This document shows positions 50,732 to 59,739 of a DNA stretch of 64,000 nt, in pieces. Position 1 is the first letter of the stretch. Each line of letters opens with the position of its first letter. Under the pieces are notes generated by a model. The model made no database searches, had not been told where the DNA came from, and saw only the letters and a program-made list of their open reading frames with translations. Source of the DNA: Mycolicibacterium brisbanense (GTDB lineage Bacteria; Actinomycetota; Actinomycetes; Mycobacteriales; Mycobacteriaceae); NCBI RefSeq assembly GCF_001570425.1, contig NZ_BCSX01000018.1, positions 62,001 to 126,000 of the forward strand, in the 5' to 3' direction. The position numbers were made by a program, and so were the translations under genes.

Positions 50732-53524
50732 ATTTCCAGCCCGAAACGTCGCGTCGGCCCGCTCATCGCGGGTGTCGTCGTCACGCTGCTGTTGCTGTCG
50801 GTGTGTGTCACCGACCTGCCCGTGTTCGCCCGGCCGGAGCCACCGTCGGGCCGGATCGAGCTGTCGACCGGCTGGCAGCTGACCTCGGCGCGCGCCGTGA
50901 TGACCGGAGGCGCAGAGATCTCCTCGGCGGGATTCCGGGGGGACCGCTGGCATCAGGTCGAGCACATGCCCGCCACGGTGCTGCAGGCGCTCGAAGACGA
51001 CGGCACGTACCCGAACCTGTACTACGGCGAGAACCTGGCCAACGTTCCCGACGATCTGTACCGCCAGGACTGGTGGTACCGGACCACGTTCACGGCACCG
51101 GCCGGAAGCGCGAGTTACCGCATCGAGTTCCCCGGCATCAACTACCGCGCCGAGGTGTGGCTCAACGGCAGGCAGATCGCAGGGAACTCCGAGGTGGTCG
51201 GCATGTACACCGCCCACGAGCTGGACGTGACACCGTGGCTCAACCAGGGCGGTCAGAACACCCTGGCCGTCAAGGTCACCCCGGAACAGGCGCTGCAGGA
51301 CATCAACGGGGTCGAGCTCGCCGACAGCTGGTGGGACTGGATCAACTGGAACCGGATCGGCTACCAGGGGCCGGGCAAGAATCCGCTGCGCGGCAATTCC
51401 TTTGTCGCCGACCGGAACGCGGGCATCTTCAAACCGGTCTACCTGAGCTTTTCCGGGACGGGCGTGGTCAGCGATCCGATGGTGACCACCGAGCTGCCCC
51501 TGCCGTCGACCGATACGGCCCGGCTCACCGTGTACAGCGATGTCCGCAACACGTCGTCGACCACCCTGCGCGGCGTCGTGCGCGCAACGATCAGCCGGGC
51601 CGGCAAGCCGGACATCACCCTCGATCAACCGGTCACCCTCGGCGCGGGGGAGCGCCGCGAGGTGAAGTTCGATCCGGACTCCTACGCCGCGCTCACGGTG
51701 CACCACCCGGACCTCTGGTGGCCGTACACCATGGGCGAACCCAACCTCTACAACCTGCGCCTCGAGTTCCGGCAGTACGGCCGGGCCACCGACACCGACG
51801 ACTCGCGGTTCGGCATCCGAACCATCACCCAGCATCGTGACGACGACGAGCAGTACCCGGACCTGGGCCGCGGGGGCAGCTTCTACCTCACGGTCAACGG
51901 CAGGGACCTGCTGGTCCGCGGCGCCGCCTACACGCCCGATCTGCTGTTCCGGTACGACCCGCAGCGCGAGGACGCCATCCTCGGCTACGTCCGCGACATG
52001 GGGCTGAACATGCTGCGGTTGGAGGGAAAGTTCCCGGGCGACAACATCATCGAACGTGCTGACGAGCTGGGCATCCCGCTGATGTACGGCTGGATGTGCT
52101 GCAACCAGTGGGAGAAGTGGTCGCAGTGGGACGCCGAGGACCACCGCGTCGCCAACGAGAGCCTGCGCTCGCAGCTGCTGACCCTGCGTGGTCACCCGTC
52201 GGCGTTCATCTGGGCCAACGGCAGTGACGGCAAACCGCCGCAGTCGGTGCTCGACGCCTACCACGGCATCCTGGCCGAGCTGCACTGGCCGAACGCCGTC
52301 GTCGACACGGTGTCGTCACTGGCCCGCGACGGCGACGGTCAGCCCGACTGGGACGGCATCCACATGGCGGGCCCGTACACCTGGCGCCCACCCAGCTACT
52401 GGTTCAGCGGTGGTTATCAGGCCACCCGGGGATCCAACGCCGAGCAGGGGGACAACGAGAACATCCCGCCGTTCGCGAGCCTGCGGAAGTTCCTCCCACC
52501 GGACAAGCTGTGGCCGATCAACGACACCTGGTACTTCCACGCCGGGGCCAACCCCAGTAACAACTCGCTGGAGAGCATCCGCACCGCGGTGGTACGACGG
52601 TACGGCTCGTCGCCGAACGCGGAAGAATTCGCCCGCAAGGCACAGTTGGCGCACTACGAGTCCACCCGGGCGCAGTTCGAGGCGTTCGCCGCGATGGGCT
52701 GGGCGAACCACAAGATGACGATCTACTGGATGCTCAACAACCACTGGCCGTCGTTCTTCGGGCACCTCTTCGACTACTACCTGCGGCCCGGCGGCGCCTA
52801 CTTCGGCGCCAAGAAGGGCCTGCGCCCGCTGTCGGTGGTGTTCGACTCCTTCGCCACCGGTGATCACAACACCGCGAACATCACGGTCGTCAACCAGACG
52901 CCGTCTGACCAGCACGGCCTGCACGTGCGGGTGCGTACCTACGATCTGTCCGGGCGTGTGCGCGACGACCGGACCACGGACACCATCTGGGTGCCCTCGG
53001 GAGGCGCCGTGCAGGCATTGGCGCTGCCGCATGTGGTCCGCGACTCGCGGGTGTTCTTCGTGCGTGCCGAACTGCTCGACGCCTCCGGTGATGTCGTCAC
53101 CGAGAACACGTACTGGCAGTCGCAGCAGCCCGACGACGTCGGCAACCCGATGAACGACCAGGCGTTCGATCTGGCCCAGACCAGCTGGGCCGACATGACC
53201 CCGCTCAACACCATGCCGCCGGCACCCCTGCAGGTCAGCGCCTCCCGCACCGCCGGACCCGAACGCACGGTGGTGGCCATCCGCCTGCACAACCCCACCC
53301 GGCAGATCGCGTTCTTCGACCGGGCCGAGGTCACCGACACTCACGACGGTGACGAGATCCTGCCCATCGAGTACTCCGACAACTACGTCACGGTCTATCC
53401 GGGCGAAACGGTGATCCTGACAGCCACGATCAACGGTCCCGAACCCCAGGCCAACTGGGTTCGGGTCACCGGATACAACTCCGCGCCGGTGACCGTGCCG
53501 ATCGACCAGTCCACGCGCCGATAG
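50732..53524 (+). CDS. Secreted/anchored GH2-family glycosidase (exo-beta-glucosaminidase-like), probable ATT start
   Basis: This 930-residue protein has a signal anchor SSPKRRVGPLIAGVVVTLLL, a GH2 sugar-binding domain (YLYGENLANVP-type, DLYRQDWWYRTTF), an Ig-like domain, a TIM-barrel (GLNMLRLEGKFPGDNIIERADELGIPLMYGW), then C-terminal beta domains. The order matches exo-beta-D-glucosaminidase/mannosidase relatives. The only start that gives a full signal peptide with AGGAG 6 bases before is ATT at 50732; no in-frame ATG or GTG exists there. At the usual acid/base position, where GH2 members have Asn-Glu, the sequence reads ANGSDGK; the AEQG segment could hold the nucleophile. Specificity is unknown. 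Confidence 0.8.
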   Translation: MSSPKRRVGPLIAGVVVTLLLLSVCVTDLPVFARPEPPSGRIELSTGWQLTSARAVMTGGAEISSAGFRGDRWHQVEHMPATVLQALEDDGTYPNLYYGENLANVPDDLYRQDWWYRTTFTAPAGSASYRIEFPGINYRAEVWLNGRQIAGNSEVVGMYTAHELDVTPWLNQGGQNTLAVKVTPEQALQDINGVELADSWWDWINWNRIGYQGPGKNPLRGNSFVADRNAGIFKPVYLSFSGTGVVSDPMVTTELPLPSTDTARLTVYSDVRNTSSTTLRGVVRATISRAGKPDITLDQPVTLGAGERREVKFDPDSYAALTVHHPDLWWPYTMGEPNLYNLRLEFRQYGRATDTDDSRFGIRTITQHRDDDEQYPDLGRGGSFYLTVNGRDLLVRGAAYTPDLLFRYDPQREDAILGYVRDMGLNMLRLEGKFPGDNIIERADELGIPLMYGWMCCNQWEKWSQWDAEDHRVANESLRSQLLTLRGHPSAFIWANGSDGKPPQSVLDAYHGILAELHWPNAVVDTVSSLARDGDGQPDWDGIHMAGPYTWRPPSYWFSGGYQATRGSNAEQGDNENIPPFASLRKFLPPDKLWPINDTWYFHAGANPSNNSLESIRTAVVRRYGSSPNAEEFARKAQLAHYESTRAQFEAFAAMGWANHKMTIYWMLNNHWPSFFGHLFDYYLRPGGAYFGAKKGLRPLSVVFDSFATGDHNTANITVVNQTPSDQHGLHVRVRTYDLSGRVRDDRTTDTIWVPSGGAVQALALPHVVRDSRVFFVRAELLDASGDVVTENTYWQSQQPDDVGNPMNDQAFDLAQTSWADMTPLNTMPPAPLQVSASRTAGPERTVVAIRLHNPTRQIAFFDRAEVTDTHDGDEILPIEYSDNYVTVYPGETVILTATINGPEPQANWVRVTGYNSAPVTVPIDQSTRR

Positions 53525-53533
53525 GATCGCCTG

Positions 53534-53758
53534 ATGACCACAACCGATGAGCGCCGCGATCTGTCCCAGGTAGCCGAGTCCAGCGGTTGGGCGCGCCGCG
53601 ACCTCGACCGGGTCGACGTCTACCAGCGCGGCAACGACCGGATCCGCGTGATCTGGCAGGGTTCGAACGCGATCAGCGGTGCCAGCCGATTCCAGGACGA
53701 CATCATGGGCACCTACACGCGCGACCTGGCGACCGTGAGCAACTGGCTCACACGCTGA
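53534..53758 (+). CDS. Small protein of unknown function after the GH2 gene
   Basis: This 74-residue protein is soluble and rather polar: RRDLSQVAESSGWARRDLDRVDVYQRG, then VIWQGSNAISGASRFQD. It starts 9 bases after the GH2 stop with no terminator between, so it is probably co-transcribed. No family is recognised. Mycobacterial codon bias supports it being real. Confidence 0.65.
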   Translation: MTTTDERRDLSQVAESSGWARRDLDRVDVYQRGNDRIRVIWQGSNAISGASRFQDDIMGTYTRDLATVSNWLTR

Positions 53759-53826
53759 CCGCTTCGCGCTGCTGATCCGCGGCGGACGCGCACGGTGCAC
53801 GGCTGCTGAGCCGAACGCGGCACGTA

Positions 53827-55122
53827 ATGTGCAGCGGTGTGAGTGCACGCGCAGGCATCGTGGTGACCGGAACCGAAGTTCTCACCGGACGGGTTCAGGA
53901 CCGCAACGGGCCGTGGATCGCCGACCGGTTGCTCGAGCTGGGTGTCGAGCTCGCCCACATCACCATCTGTGGTGACCGGCCGCGGGACATCGCCGCGCAG
54001 CTGCGGTTCCTGGCCGCAGAAGGGGTTGACCTGATCGTCACCAGTGGCGGACTCGGGCCCACCGCGGACGACCTGACGGTGGCCACGGTCGCCGAGTTCT
54101 GCGGCCGCGAACTGGTTTTGGACACCGAGATGGAGGAGCGGATCGCCGCGATCCTGCGTCGGCTGATGGCAGGGCGCGGTGTCTTCTCGGAGGTCGACTT
54201 CGAGGCGGTACGGGCGGCCAACCGCAAGCAGGCCCTGGTGCCCGTCGGTGCCGAGGTCCTCGACCCGATCGGTACCGCTCCCGGCGTCGTGGTGCCCGGA
54301 ACACCGACGGTGATCGTGCTGCCGGGCCCGCCGCGCGAACTGCAACCGATGTGGGCGAAGGCCATCGAAACGGAGGCCGCCCAGCACGCGATCGCGCAGC
54401 GCACCGTCTACCGCCAGGAGATGCTGCGCATGTTCGGGCTCGCCGAGTCCGGGCTGGCCGAAACCCTGCGCGAAGCCGAGCACGCCATCGCCGGGTTCGC
54501 CGATCTGGAGATCACCACCTGCCTGCGTCGCGGCGAACTGGAGATCGTCACCCGGTACGAACCGGCGGCGGCAGACACATACGCCGAACTCGTGGCGCTG
54601 CTGCGCGACCGGCATGCCAACACCCTCTACTCGGAGGACGGTGCCACGGTCGACGAGCAGGTGGCCGCGCTGCTCGCCGGACGTCGCGTGGCGACGGCGG
54701 AATCGTGCACCGCGGGTCTGCTGGCGGCACGACTGACCGAGCGGCCAGGGGCGTCGGCCTATGTCGCAGGCGGCGTCGTCGCCTACGCCAACGACGCCAA
54801 AACCGAACTGCTGCAAGTAGATGAAGCACTGCTGGCCCAGCACGGAGCCGTCTCCGAGCCAGTGGCCGCGGCCATGGCCACCGGGGCGCTGGCCGCCTTC
54901 GAAGCCGACACCGCAGTGGCGGTCACCGGGATCGCCGGCCCGGGCGGCGGAAGTGCGGACAAGCCGGTCGGCACGGTGTGCTTCGCCGTGCAACTCGCCG
55001 GCGGGGAACCCGTCACCCGAACAGTCCGGCTGCCGGGTGACCGCACCGACATCCGAGAGCGCTCGACCACCGTGGCAATGCACATGTTGCGCCGGGCGTT
55101 ACAGGGCGGCAGCGCACAGTAA
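53827..55122 (+). CDS. cinA: CinA-family protein
   Basis: This 431-residue protein is very similar to M. tuberculosis CinA (Rv1901). The N-terminal MoCF-like domain contains [16 protein letters not shown] and [12 protein letters not shown]. The C-terminal CinA amidase domain (about 275-430) contains [16 protein letters not shown] and [19 protein letters not shown] with the nicotinamide-mononucleotide deamidase residues. Proposed roles are NAD-pathway repair (NMN deamidase) and drug tolerance. ATG at 53827 is used; GTG at 53839 corresponds better to the Rv1901 start. No competence genes lie nearby. Confidence 0.93.
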   Translation: MCSGVSARAGIVVTGTEVLTGRVQDRNGPWIADRLLELGVELAHITICGDRPRDIAAQLRFLAAEGVDLIVTSGGLGPTADDLTVATVAEFCGRELVLDTEMEERIAAILRRLMAGRGVFSEVDFEAVRAANRKQALVPVGAEVLDPIGTAPGVVVPGTPTVIVLPGPPRELQPMWAKAIETEAAQHAIAQRTVYRQEMLRMFGLAESGLAETLREAEHAIAGFADLEITTCLRRGELEIVTRYEPAAADTYAELVALLRDRHANTLYSEDGATVDEQVAALLAGRRVATAESCTAGLLAARLTERPGASAYVAGGVVAYANDAKTELLQVDEALLAQHGAVSEPVAAAMATGALAAFEADTAVAVTGIAGPGGGSADKPVGTVCFAVQLAGGEPVTRTVRLPGDRTDIRERSTTVAMHMLRRALQGGSAQ

Positions 55123-55256
55123 CCACACTCGCCGGTGGGCCGAGTCGGCGCGCAGAACTGCCCGGCGAAAACGGCGCCTTCGGCCAATCGGGCTGACAGA
55201 CTCCGTGCAGGGTCCGCACGGATCCGGCAGTACCCGGCACCGGCGAGGAGACAGTT

Positions 55257-56606
55257 GTGGCGATGCATAGTGTCGACGACACCACCGAACAGACCGTTCG
55301 CAGCGTTCTGGCGTACGCCGAGAACCGATTGCGGATGAACCCGGTGCCCTTGGACAAGGGATCGTTGTCGGCCGAGGAACTCTATCGTCGCCTCGACGGG
55401 CTGATCCGCGAGACGCCACGGCACCCCGATGAGGTGCTGGGCGTGTACAGCTCGGTGATCGCGCCCAGCATCATCTCGGCGGACAGTCCGCGCTTCCTCG
55501 GGTTCATCCCCGCCGCGCCGACCAAGGCCAGCCTGCTGTTCGACATGCTCGTGTCGTGCGCGTCGATCCAGGGCATCTCGTGGCTGGAAGCGTCCGGCGC
55601 CATCGCCGCGGAGAACACCGTGCTGCGGCTGATCGCCGACGAGGCCGGTTTGCCGTCGACGGCCGGCGGCTGTTTCGTCTCGGGCGGCTCGGCCGGAAAC
55701 CTGTCGGCGCTCGCGACGGCGCGCGAAACCGCCAAGAGCCACGGCGCCACCGGCCGGCTCAGCGTGGTGGTCGGCACCGACGCGCATTCCTCGATCGTCA
55801 ACACCCTCAAGCTGCTGGAGATGGACGCCCTCGTGGTGGACACACCGGAACACCGGCTGACCGCCGACACCGTACGCGCCGCCGTGCCCGCCGACACACC
55901 CAACATCGCCGCGGTGGTGTGTACCTCGGGCACCACCAACGCTGGCATCATCGACGATCTGGCCGGGGTCGGTGCGCTGGCCAAAGAGCGTGGTTGGTGG
56001 TTCCACGTGGACGGGGCGTACGGCGGATCGGGCATCTTCGCGCGGTCGCTGCGGTCGAAGTACGACGGCATAGAACAGGCCGACTCGTTCATCCTCGATC
56101 CGCACAAGTGGTTGTTCACGCCGTTCGACTGCTGCGCGCTGCTGTACCGCAATCCGGAGCTGGCCCGGGCCACCCATACGCAGGACGCGTCCTACCTCGA
56201 CGTCATCCACACCTCCGACGGCGAGTGGAACCCGACCGACTACGCCTACCACCTGACCCGCCGGGCCCGTGGCCTGCCGTTGTGGTTCTCGTTGGCGGTC
56301 AACGGGATCGAGGCCTATCGCGAGGCCATCGAAGTGGCCGCCGAGCTGGCCCGGCAGACCGCGGTGTTGATCAACAGCGAGTCACACCTGGAACTCATCC
56401 GCGAGCCCGATCTGGGCGTGGTGCTGTTCCGGAGGCTCGGCTGGCAGGGCGAGGACTACGACGCCTGGGCGCAGAAGTTGCACGACGACGAGATCGCGTT
56501 CATCCCGCCCACCAAATGGGAGGGCGAGACGGTCGGTCGCTTCGCGTTCCTGCATCCGGATACGTCGATGGACCTGGTGCGTGAGGTGCTCGACCGGACG
56601 CGCTGA
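55257..56606 (+). CDS. PLP-dependent decarboxylase (aromatic/acidic L-amino-acid type)
   Basis: This 449-residue group II PLP decarboxylase has Schiff-base Lys284 in DPHKWLF, Asp252 in HVDGAYGG binding the pyridine nitrogen, and His177 stacking (GTDAHSSI). It would release CO2 from an amino acid (tyrosine, tryptophan, DOPA, glutamate or similar) to make an amine; the substrate loop does not identify which. GTG at 55257 is favoured with GAGGAG 6 bases before; ATG 55263 is the alternative. It converges with the FAD oxidoreductase gene. A second related enzyme is at 60733-62121. Confidence 0.88.
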   Translation: MAMHSVDDTTEQTVRSVLAYAENRLRMNPVPLDKGSLSAEELYRRLDGLIRETPRHPDEVLGVYSSVIAPSIISADSPRFLGFIPAAPTKASLLFDMLVSCASIQGISWLEASGAIAAENTVLRLIADEAGLPSTAGGCFVSGGSAGNLSALATARETAKSHGATGRLSVVVGTDAHSSIVNTLKLLEMDALVVDTPEHRLTADTVRAAVPADTPNIAAVVCTSGTTNAGIIDDLAGVGALAKERGWWFHVDGAYGGSGIFARSLRSKYDGIEQADSFILDPHKWLFTPFDCCALLYRNPELARATHTQDASYLDVIHTSDGEWNPTDYAYHLTRRARGLPLWFSLAVNGIEAYREAIEVAAELARQTAVLINSESHLELIREPDLGVVLFRRLGWQGEDYDAWAQKLHDDEIAFIPPTKWEGETVGRFAFLHPDTSMDLVREVLDRTR

Positions 56607-56619
56607 TCCGGCCGGGCTG

Positions 56620-58002
56620 TCACGCGGGTTGAGCCGGGGCCTGCGCCCGCGACGTGAGAGCGGCCCGCGGATGACGCCGCGGCGCGGCCATCACCCGCGC
56701 GACGATCGACGGTCGCAGCAGCGCCGAGGGCGCGTCGACGAGGTTGCTCACCCGCAGGAACGTCTCGGCCACAACGCCATCCGATTCGGCGGCGGTCAGG
56801 ACTCGCTCGGTGTACCCGTTGGCGAACCGGATCGACGCTGAGCGGTGGCCCTCGACCCCGGGCAGCGTCAGATCGGCACCCGCTGCCATCTGCCACGCCC
56901 GGCCAAGGGGTTTGGCGGCCGCGCGGAAGAACCGGCGCGCCAGATCGTCTGGCCCTTCCTTCAAGCACTCCCGCAAGGCGAGTGCCTCCAGGGCTGCCAC
57001 CGACATGCCCTGACCGTAAACCGGGTTGAAGCTGCAGATGGCATCGCCGAATACCAGCAGCCCGCTGGGGAATTGCGGCAACCGCTCATAGAACCGGCGC
57101 ACGCTGGCGGGATAGCGATAGGTGACGGCCTCGGTCAATGGTTCGGCTGCCCGCAGCGCCGTCATCATCGCCGCGGGTGCGAACTTCTCGGCGAAGTGGA
57201 GCATGCCATCCCTGTCGACGGGCGGTTGAAGTCCGGTCATGCCGACCAGCGTCAGCATCCAGGTATCGTTCTCGCACGCGAAAAGTGCTCCGCCGCAGAG
57301 TAATTCGGGACGTGCCCCGATGAGGAAGAGTCGTTCGACGATCGCGTCGGGCGGGATGTGCACCAACTGACTGGTGTAGGCGACGTGGATGGTGTTGCGA
57401 TGCTCGGTAGGGCGTTTGTAGCCGATGCTGTCCAGGAAGGCCGGGGTCCGTGCGGCCCGGCCGGTCGCGTCGACCACCAGATCGGCGGCCACCTCGAGGT
57501 GGCTGGTCCCGTCGTGGGCTGCGACCCGTACCCCGGTCACGCGCCCAGCGCCTGCGACGACGAACTCGACGGCATCGTGCCCGTCGAGGATCTCGACGTT
57601 CGGGATTGCCCGGACACGCTGGCGGACATGGGCTTCCAGGAATGGTCTGGTGGCCAGATACGACGTGATGGGTTTGGCCAACGGCCCGTTCAGGTTCAGT
57701 GGATGCCCGGCGAAGGTCATCGACACCCGGGAGACGCCGGAGCCGTCGAGGACGACCGCGCCGTCGTCGACGAGATCGTCGAGGAAGCCGGGGAACAGGT
57801 CCTCGAGTGCCTGCGCCCCGCTCGACAGCAACCCGTGTACGTGGCGGCCCTGGGGTACGCCCCGCCGCTGCGCGATGCCGGTGGGCAAGGTGTCACGTTC
57901 GATGACGGTGACGTGGTCGAAGTGGTCGGCAAGCACTCTGGCGACCAGCAGGCCGCCGATGCTGCATCCGAGAACTACTGCGCGCTCGCCGATTCTGGTC
58001 AT
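56620..58002 (-). CDS. FAD-dependent monooxygenase-like oxidoreductase
   Basis: This 460-residue flavoprotein has the FAD dinucleotide fold at the start (VLGCSIGGLLVARVL, with a modified GxGxxG), a DGxxxR-like DLVVDATGRAAR motif, and the FAD-ribityl motif FGDAICSFNPVYGQGMS typical of class A aromatic/polyprenyl hydroxylases. It has no membrane segment. It would hydroxylate or epoxidise a hydrophobic or aromatic compound using NAD(P)H and O2. Its single-gene position gives no strong hint of substrate. Confidence 0.85.
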   Translation of the reverse strand: MTRIGERAVVLGCSIGGLLVARVLADHFDHVTVIERDTLPTGIAQRRGVPQGRHVHGLLSSGAQALEDLFPGFLDDLVDDGAVVLDGSGVSRVSMTFAGHPLNLNGPLAKPITSYLATRPFLEAHVRQRVRAIPNVEILDGHDAVEFVVAGAGRVTGVRVAAHDGTSHLEVAADLVVDATGRAARTPAFLDSIGYKRPTEHRNTIHVAYTSQLVHIPPDAIVERLFLIGARPELLCGGALFACENDTWMLTLVGMTGLQPPVDRDGMLHFAEKFAPAAMMTALRAAEPLTEAVTYRYPASVRRFYERLPQFPSGLLVFGDAICSFNPVYGQGMSVAALEALALRECLKEGPDDLARRFFRAAAKPLGRAWQMAAGADLTLPGVEGHRSASIRFANGYTERVLTAAESDGVVAETFLRVSNLVDAPSALLRPSIVARVMAAPRRHPRAALTSRAQAPAQPA

Positions 58003-58109
58003 CGGACACCTCCGTCGCCCGGCGCGGTACCGGGTCTGCCGACCATCGTCGAACGGCTCGCGCAGGCGGCATAGGGTAATCGACTACCTCAAAAGCTCAG
58101 CGGCCGACG

Positions 58110-58757
58110 TCAGCGGTGCGCTGCAATGCTGCCTTGGGCTTCGGCGACACAGTCGGTCCATCGCCGAGTACCGAGCGCGGTGACCGCAGTGGCTCCGAAG
58201 GCGCTGGAGATCACCACGTCCGGCTCGAGGGTTGCGAGCAGTTCCAGGCTGTCGCTGAGGGCCGCGGTGTCGCCGACGCCCGGAATGACGAACGTGGACC
58301 ACCGGTCGTCGGCGCTGACGAACATGGTGTCACCGGTGAACAGGTAGCGTCCGTCGCTGCCGTCGACGAGATAGCTGGTACTGCCCGGCGTGTGGCCCGG
58401 GGTCGGGATCACCTCGACACCGTTGGCGTCGAGGTGGCGGCTGGACACCGGCACGTCGACATGGGCGTGCCTGCCGATCGTCGCCAGCTCGGCGGCCGGT
58501 GCGTGCAGGCGCGCGCCGAAGGTCTCGGCGATCCGGGCCAGCATCGGCCCGGCTTCGTCCTGATGTGAGAGGTACTGATCGTCGACGCCACCGAGCGCAT
58601 CGATGGCGCCGAAGTCGGCGTCGGTGGCCGGGCAGTAGAACAACGCGTTGTGCCCGTTGGCTTTCCACAGGTACGCATGCGTGGTCAGCCCGGGAAACGG
58701 TGAGTCCGTTCGGGTTTCCCACAGGTCGGTTCGGATCTGGGTGAGAGAGGACGTCAT
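58110..58757 (-). CDS. MBL-fold metallo-hydrolase-like protein with diverged metal motif
   Basis: This 215-residue metallo-beta-lactamase-fold protein shows the later motifs TPGHTPGSTSYL and FTGDTMF clearly, but the first HxHxDH motif reads YLSHQDEAGP, so the first metal site is diverged. It could bind one metal or be a non-hydrolytic variant. A palindrome of SoxR/MerR type lies directly upstream (58773-58790), and the hydrolase gene precedes it on the same strand. The ATG at 58757 has a GAGG just before it. Confidence 0.8.
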   Translation of the reverse strand: MTSSLTQIRTDLWETRTDSPFPGLTTHAYLWKANGHNALFYCPATDADFGAIDALGGVDDQYLSHQDEAGPMLARIAETFGARLHAPAAELATIGRHAHVDVPVSSRHLDANGVEVIPTPGHTPGSTSYLVDGSDGRYLFTGDTMFVSADDRWSTFVIPGVGDTAALSDSLELLATLEPDVVISSAFGATAVTALGTRRWTDCVAEAQGSIAAHR

Positions 58758-58772
58758 GACGACAGCCTCTAT

Positions 58773-58790
58773 CCTCAACAATGGTTGAGG
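58773..58790. promoter_or_regulatory. SoxR/MerR-type palindrome before the MBL gene
   Basis: CCTCAAC-AATG-GTTGAGG has perfect 7-bp arms. On the leftward strand it is preceded by TTGACC, a -35-like element, and followed by ATAGAGG, a plausible -10. This is the arrangement of MerR-family activator sites, which lie between promoter elements. Confidence 0.55.
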
Positions 58791-59723
58791 TCAACCCTGC
58801 GGCGCGGTGCTTTCCGCAGAATCCCAAACCTCGATCATGGTGCGCATGATCTCCTCGGCGCAGCCCAGCCCGCCCAGGTGGCTCTCGTAGGGCAACTCCG
58901 TGAGCTGCGCGTCGCGCAATCTCGACACCACGTGCTTGCCGTGGGCGAACGGGACGATGTGGTCGTGGTCGCCGTGCCACCACCGCACCGGCACAGTGAT
59001 CTCATCAAGTCGGAAGCCCCAGTCGCGGGTGAACACGATGATGTCGTAGAACGGCGCAGCCAGTTGCTTGCGGCTCCCGTTGAGCAGGTCATCGAGGAAC
59101 ATGGCCTTGAACTCCGGGCGGCCCAGCATCCGGCGGTCGCCTTCGGGCGACATGCGGGCGTAGATCTCCAGGGCCGGGGAGGCCACCGGACGGATCAGCC
59201 GGATCAGGCCCGACGCCGCGAGCCGGATCGGCATACCGGCCACCTGCAGTAGCGGCGCCACTGTGGCCCCGAGATCCATCAGACCGCTGTGGATGCCGTC
59301 GGGCCCTACCAGCGGGGCCACCCCGCCGAGCACGCCGACCGCGGTCACCCGGTCAGGCATGGCCGCCGCGCACGCCAGGGTGTAGGGCCCACCGCCGGAC
59401 AACCCGACCACGGCCATCTTCTCGATACCGAGCGTGTCGGCGATCGTCTGCAGATCGTCACCGAAATCCAGGACCCGGTCGTACTGGTGTGGGGTGGACG
59501 AGCCGATGCCGGGGCGGTCCACCCCGATCAGCCGAATGTGGTTCTGCTCGGCGTACATCCGGGCCTCGGTCGGGATCTGGCGCCGGGCACCGGGCGTGCC
59601 GTGCAGCCAGAACACCGCCCGCCCTTGAGGATCGCCGAATTCGGCGAATCCGATCTGTCTGTCGTCGCCGACCGCGATGTTGCCCTCCAGCTTGGGGCGG
59701 GCGATGGAGATGACCATGTGCAT
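58791..59723 (-). CDS. Alpha/beta-hydrolase
   Basis: This 310-residue alpha/beta-hydrolase has the nucleophile elbow GLSGGGPYTL (Ser), an acid Asp in WWHGDHDHIVP and a His in ESHLGGLG, i.e. a full catalytic triad, and HGTPGARRQ as oxyanion region. It has no signal peptide. Substrate unknown, esterase or C-C hydrolase. It follows the aldolase gene by 16 bases and precedes the MBL gene by 33 bases. ATG 59723 is used; ATG 59717 also fits. Confidence 0.86.
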   Translation of the reverse strand: MHMVISIARPKLEGNIAVGDDRQIGFAEFGDPQGRAVFWLHGTPGARRQIPTEARMYAEQNHIRLIGVDRPGIGSSTPHQYDRVLDFGDDLQTIADTLGIEKMAVVGLSGGGPYTLACAAAMPDRVTAVGVLGGVAPLVGPDGIHSGLMDLGATVAPLLQVAGMPIRLAASGLIRLIRPVASPALEIYARMSPEGDRRMLGRPEFKAMFLDDLLNGSRKQLAAPFYDIIVFTRDWGFRLDEITVPVRWWHGDHDHIVPFAHGKHVVSRLRDAQLTELPYESHLGGLGCAEEIMRTMIEVWDSAESTAPQG

Positions 59724-59739
59724 ATCCTTCTGGCGCGCG

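Noticed and set aside
53827..55122. Competence gene cluster around cinA
   Set aside because: No com, recA or DNA-uptake genes are near; CinA here is the mycobacterial stand-alone form.
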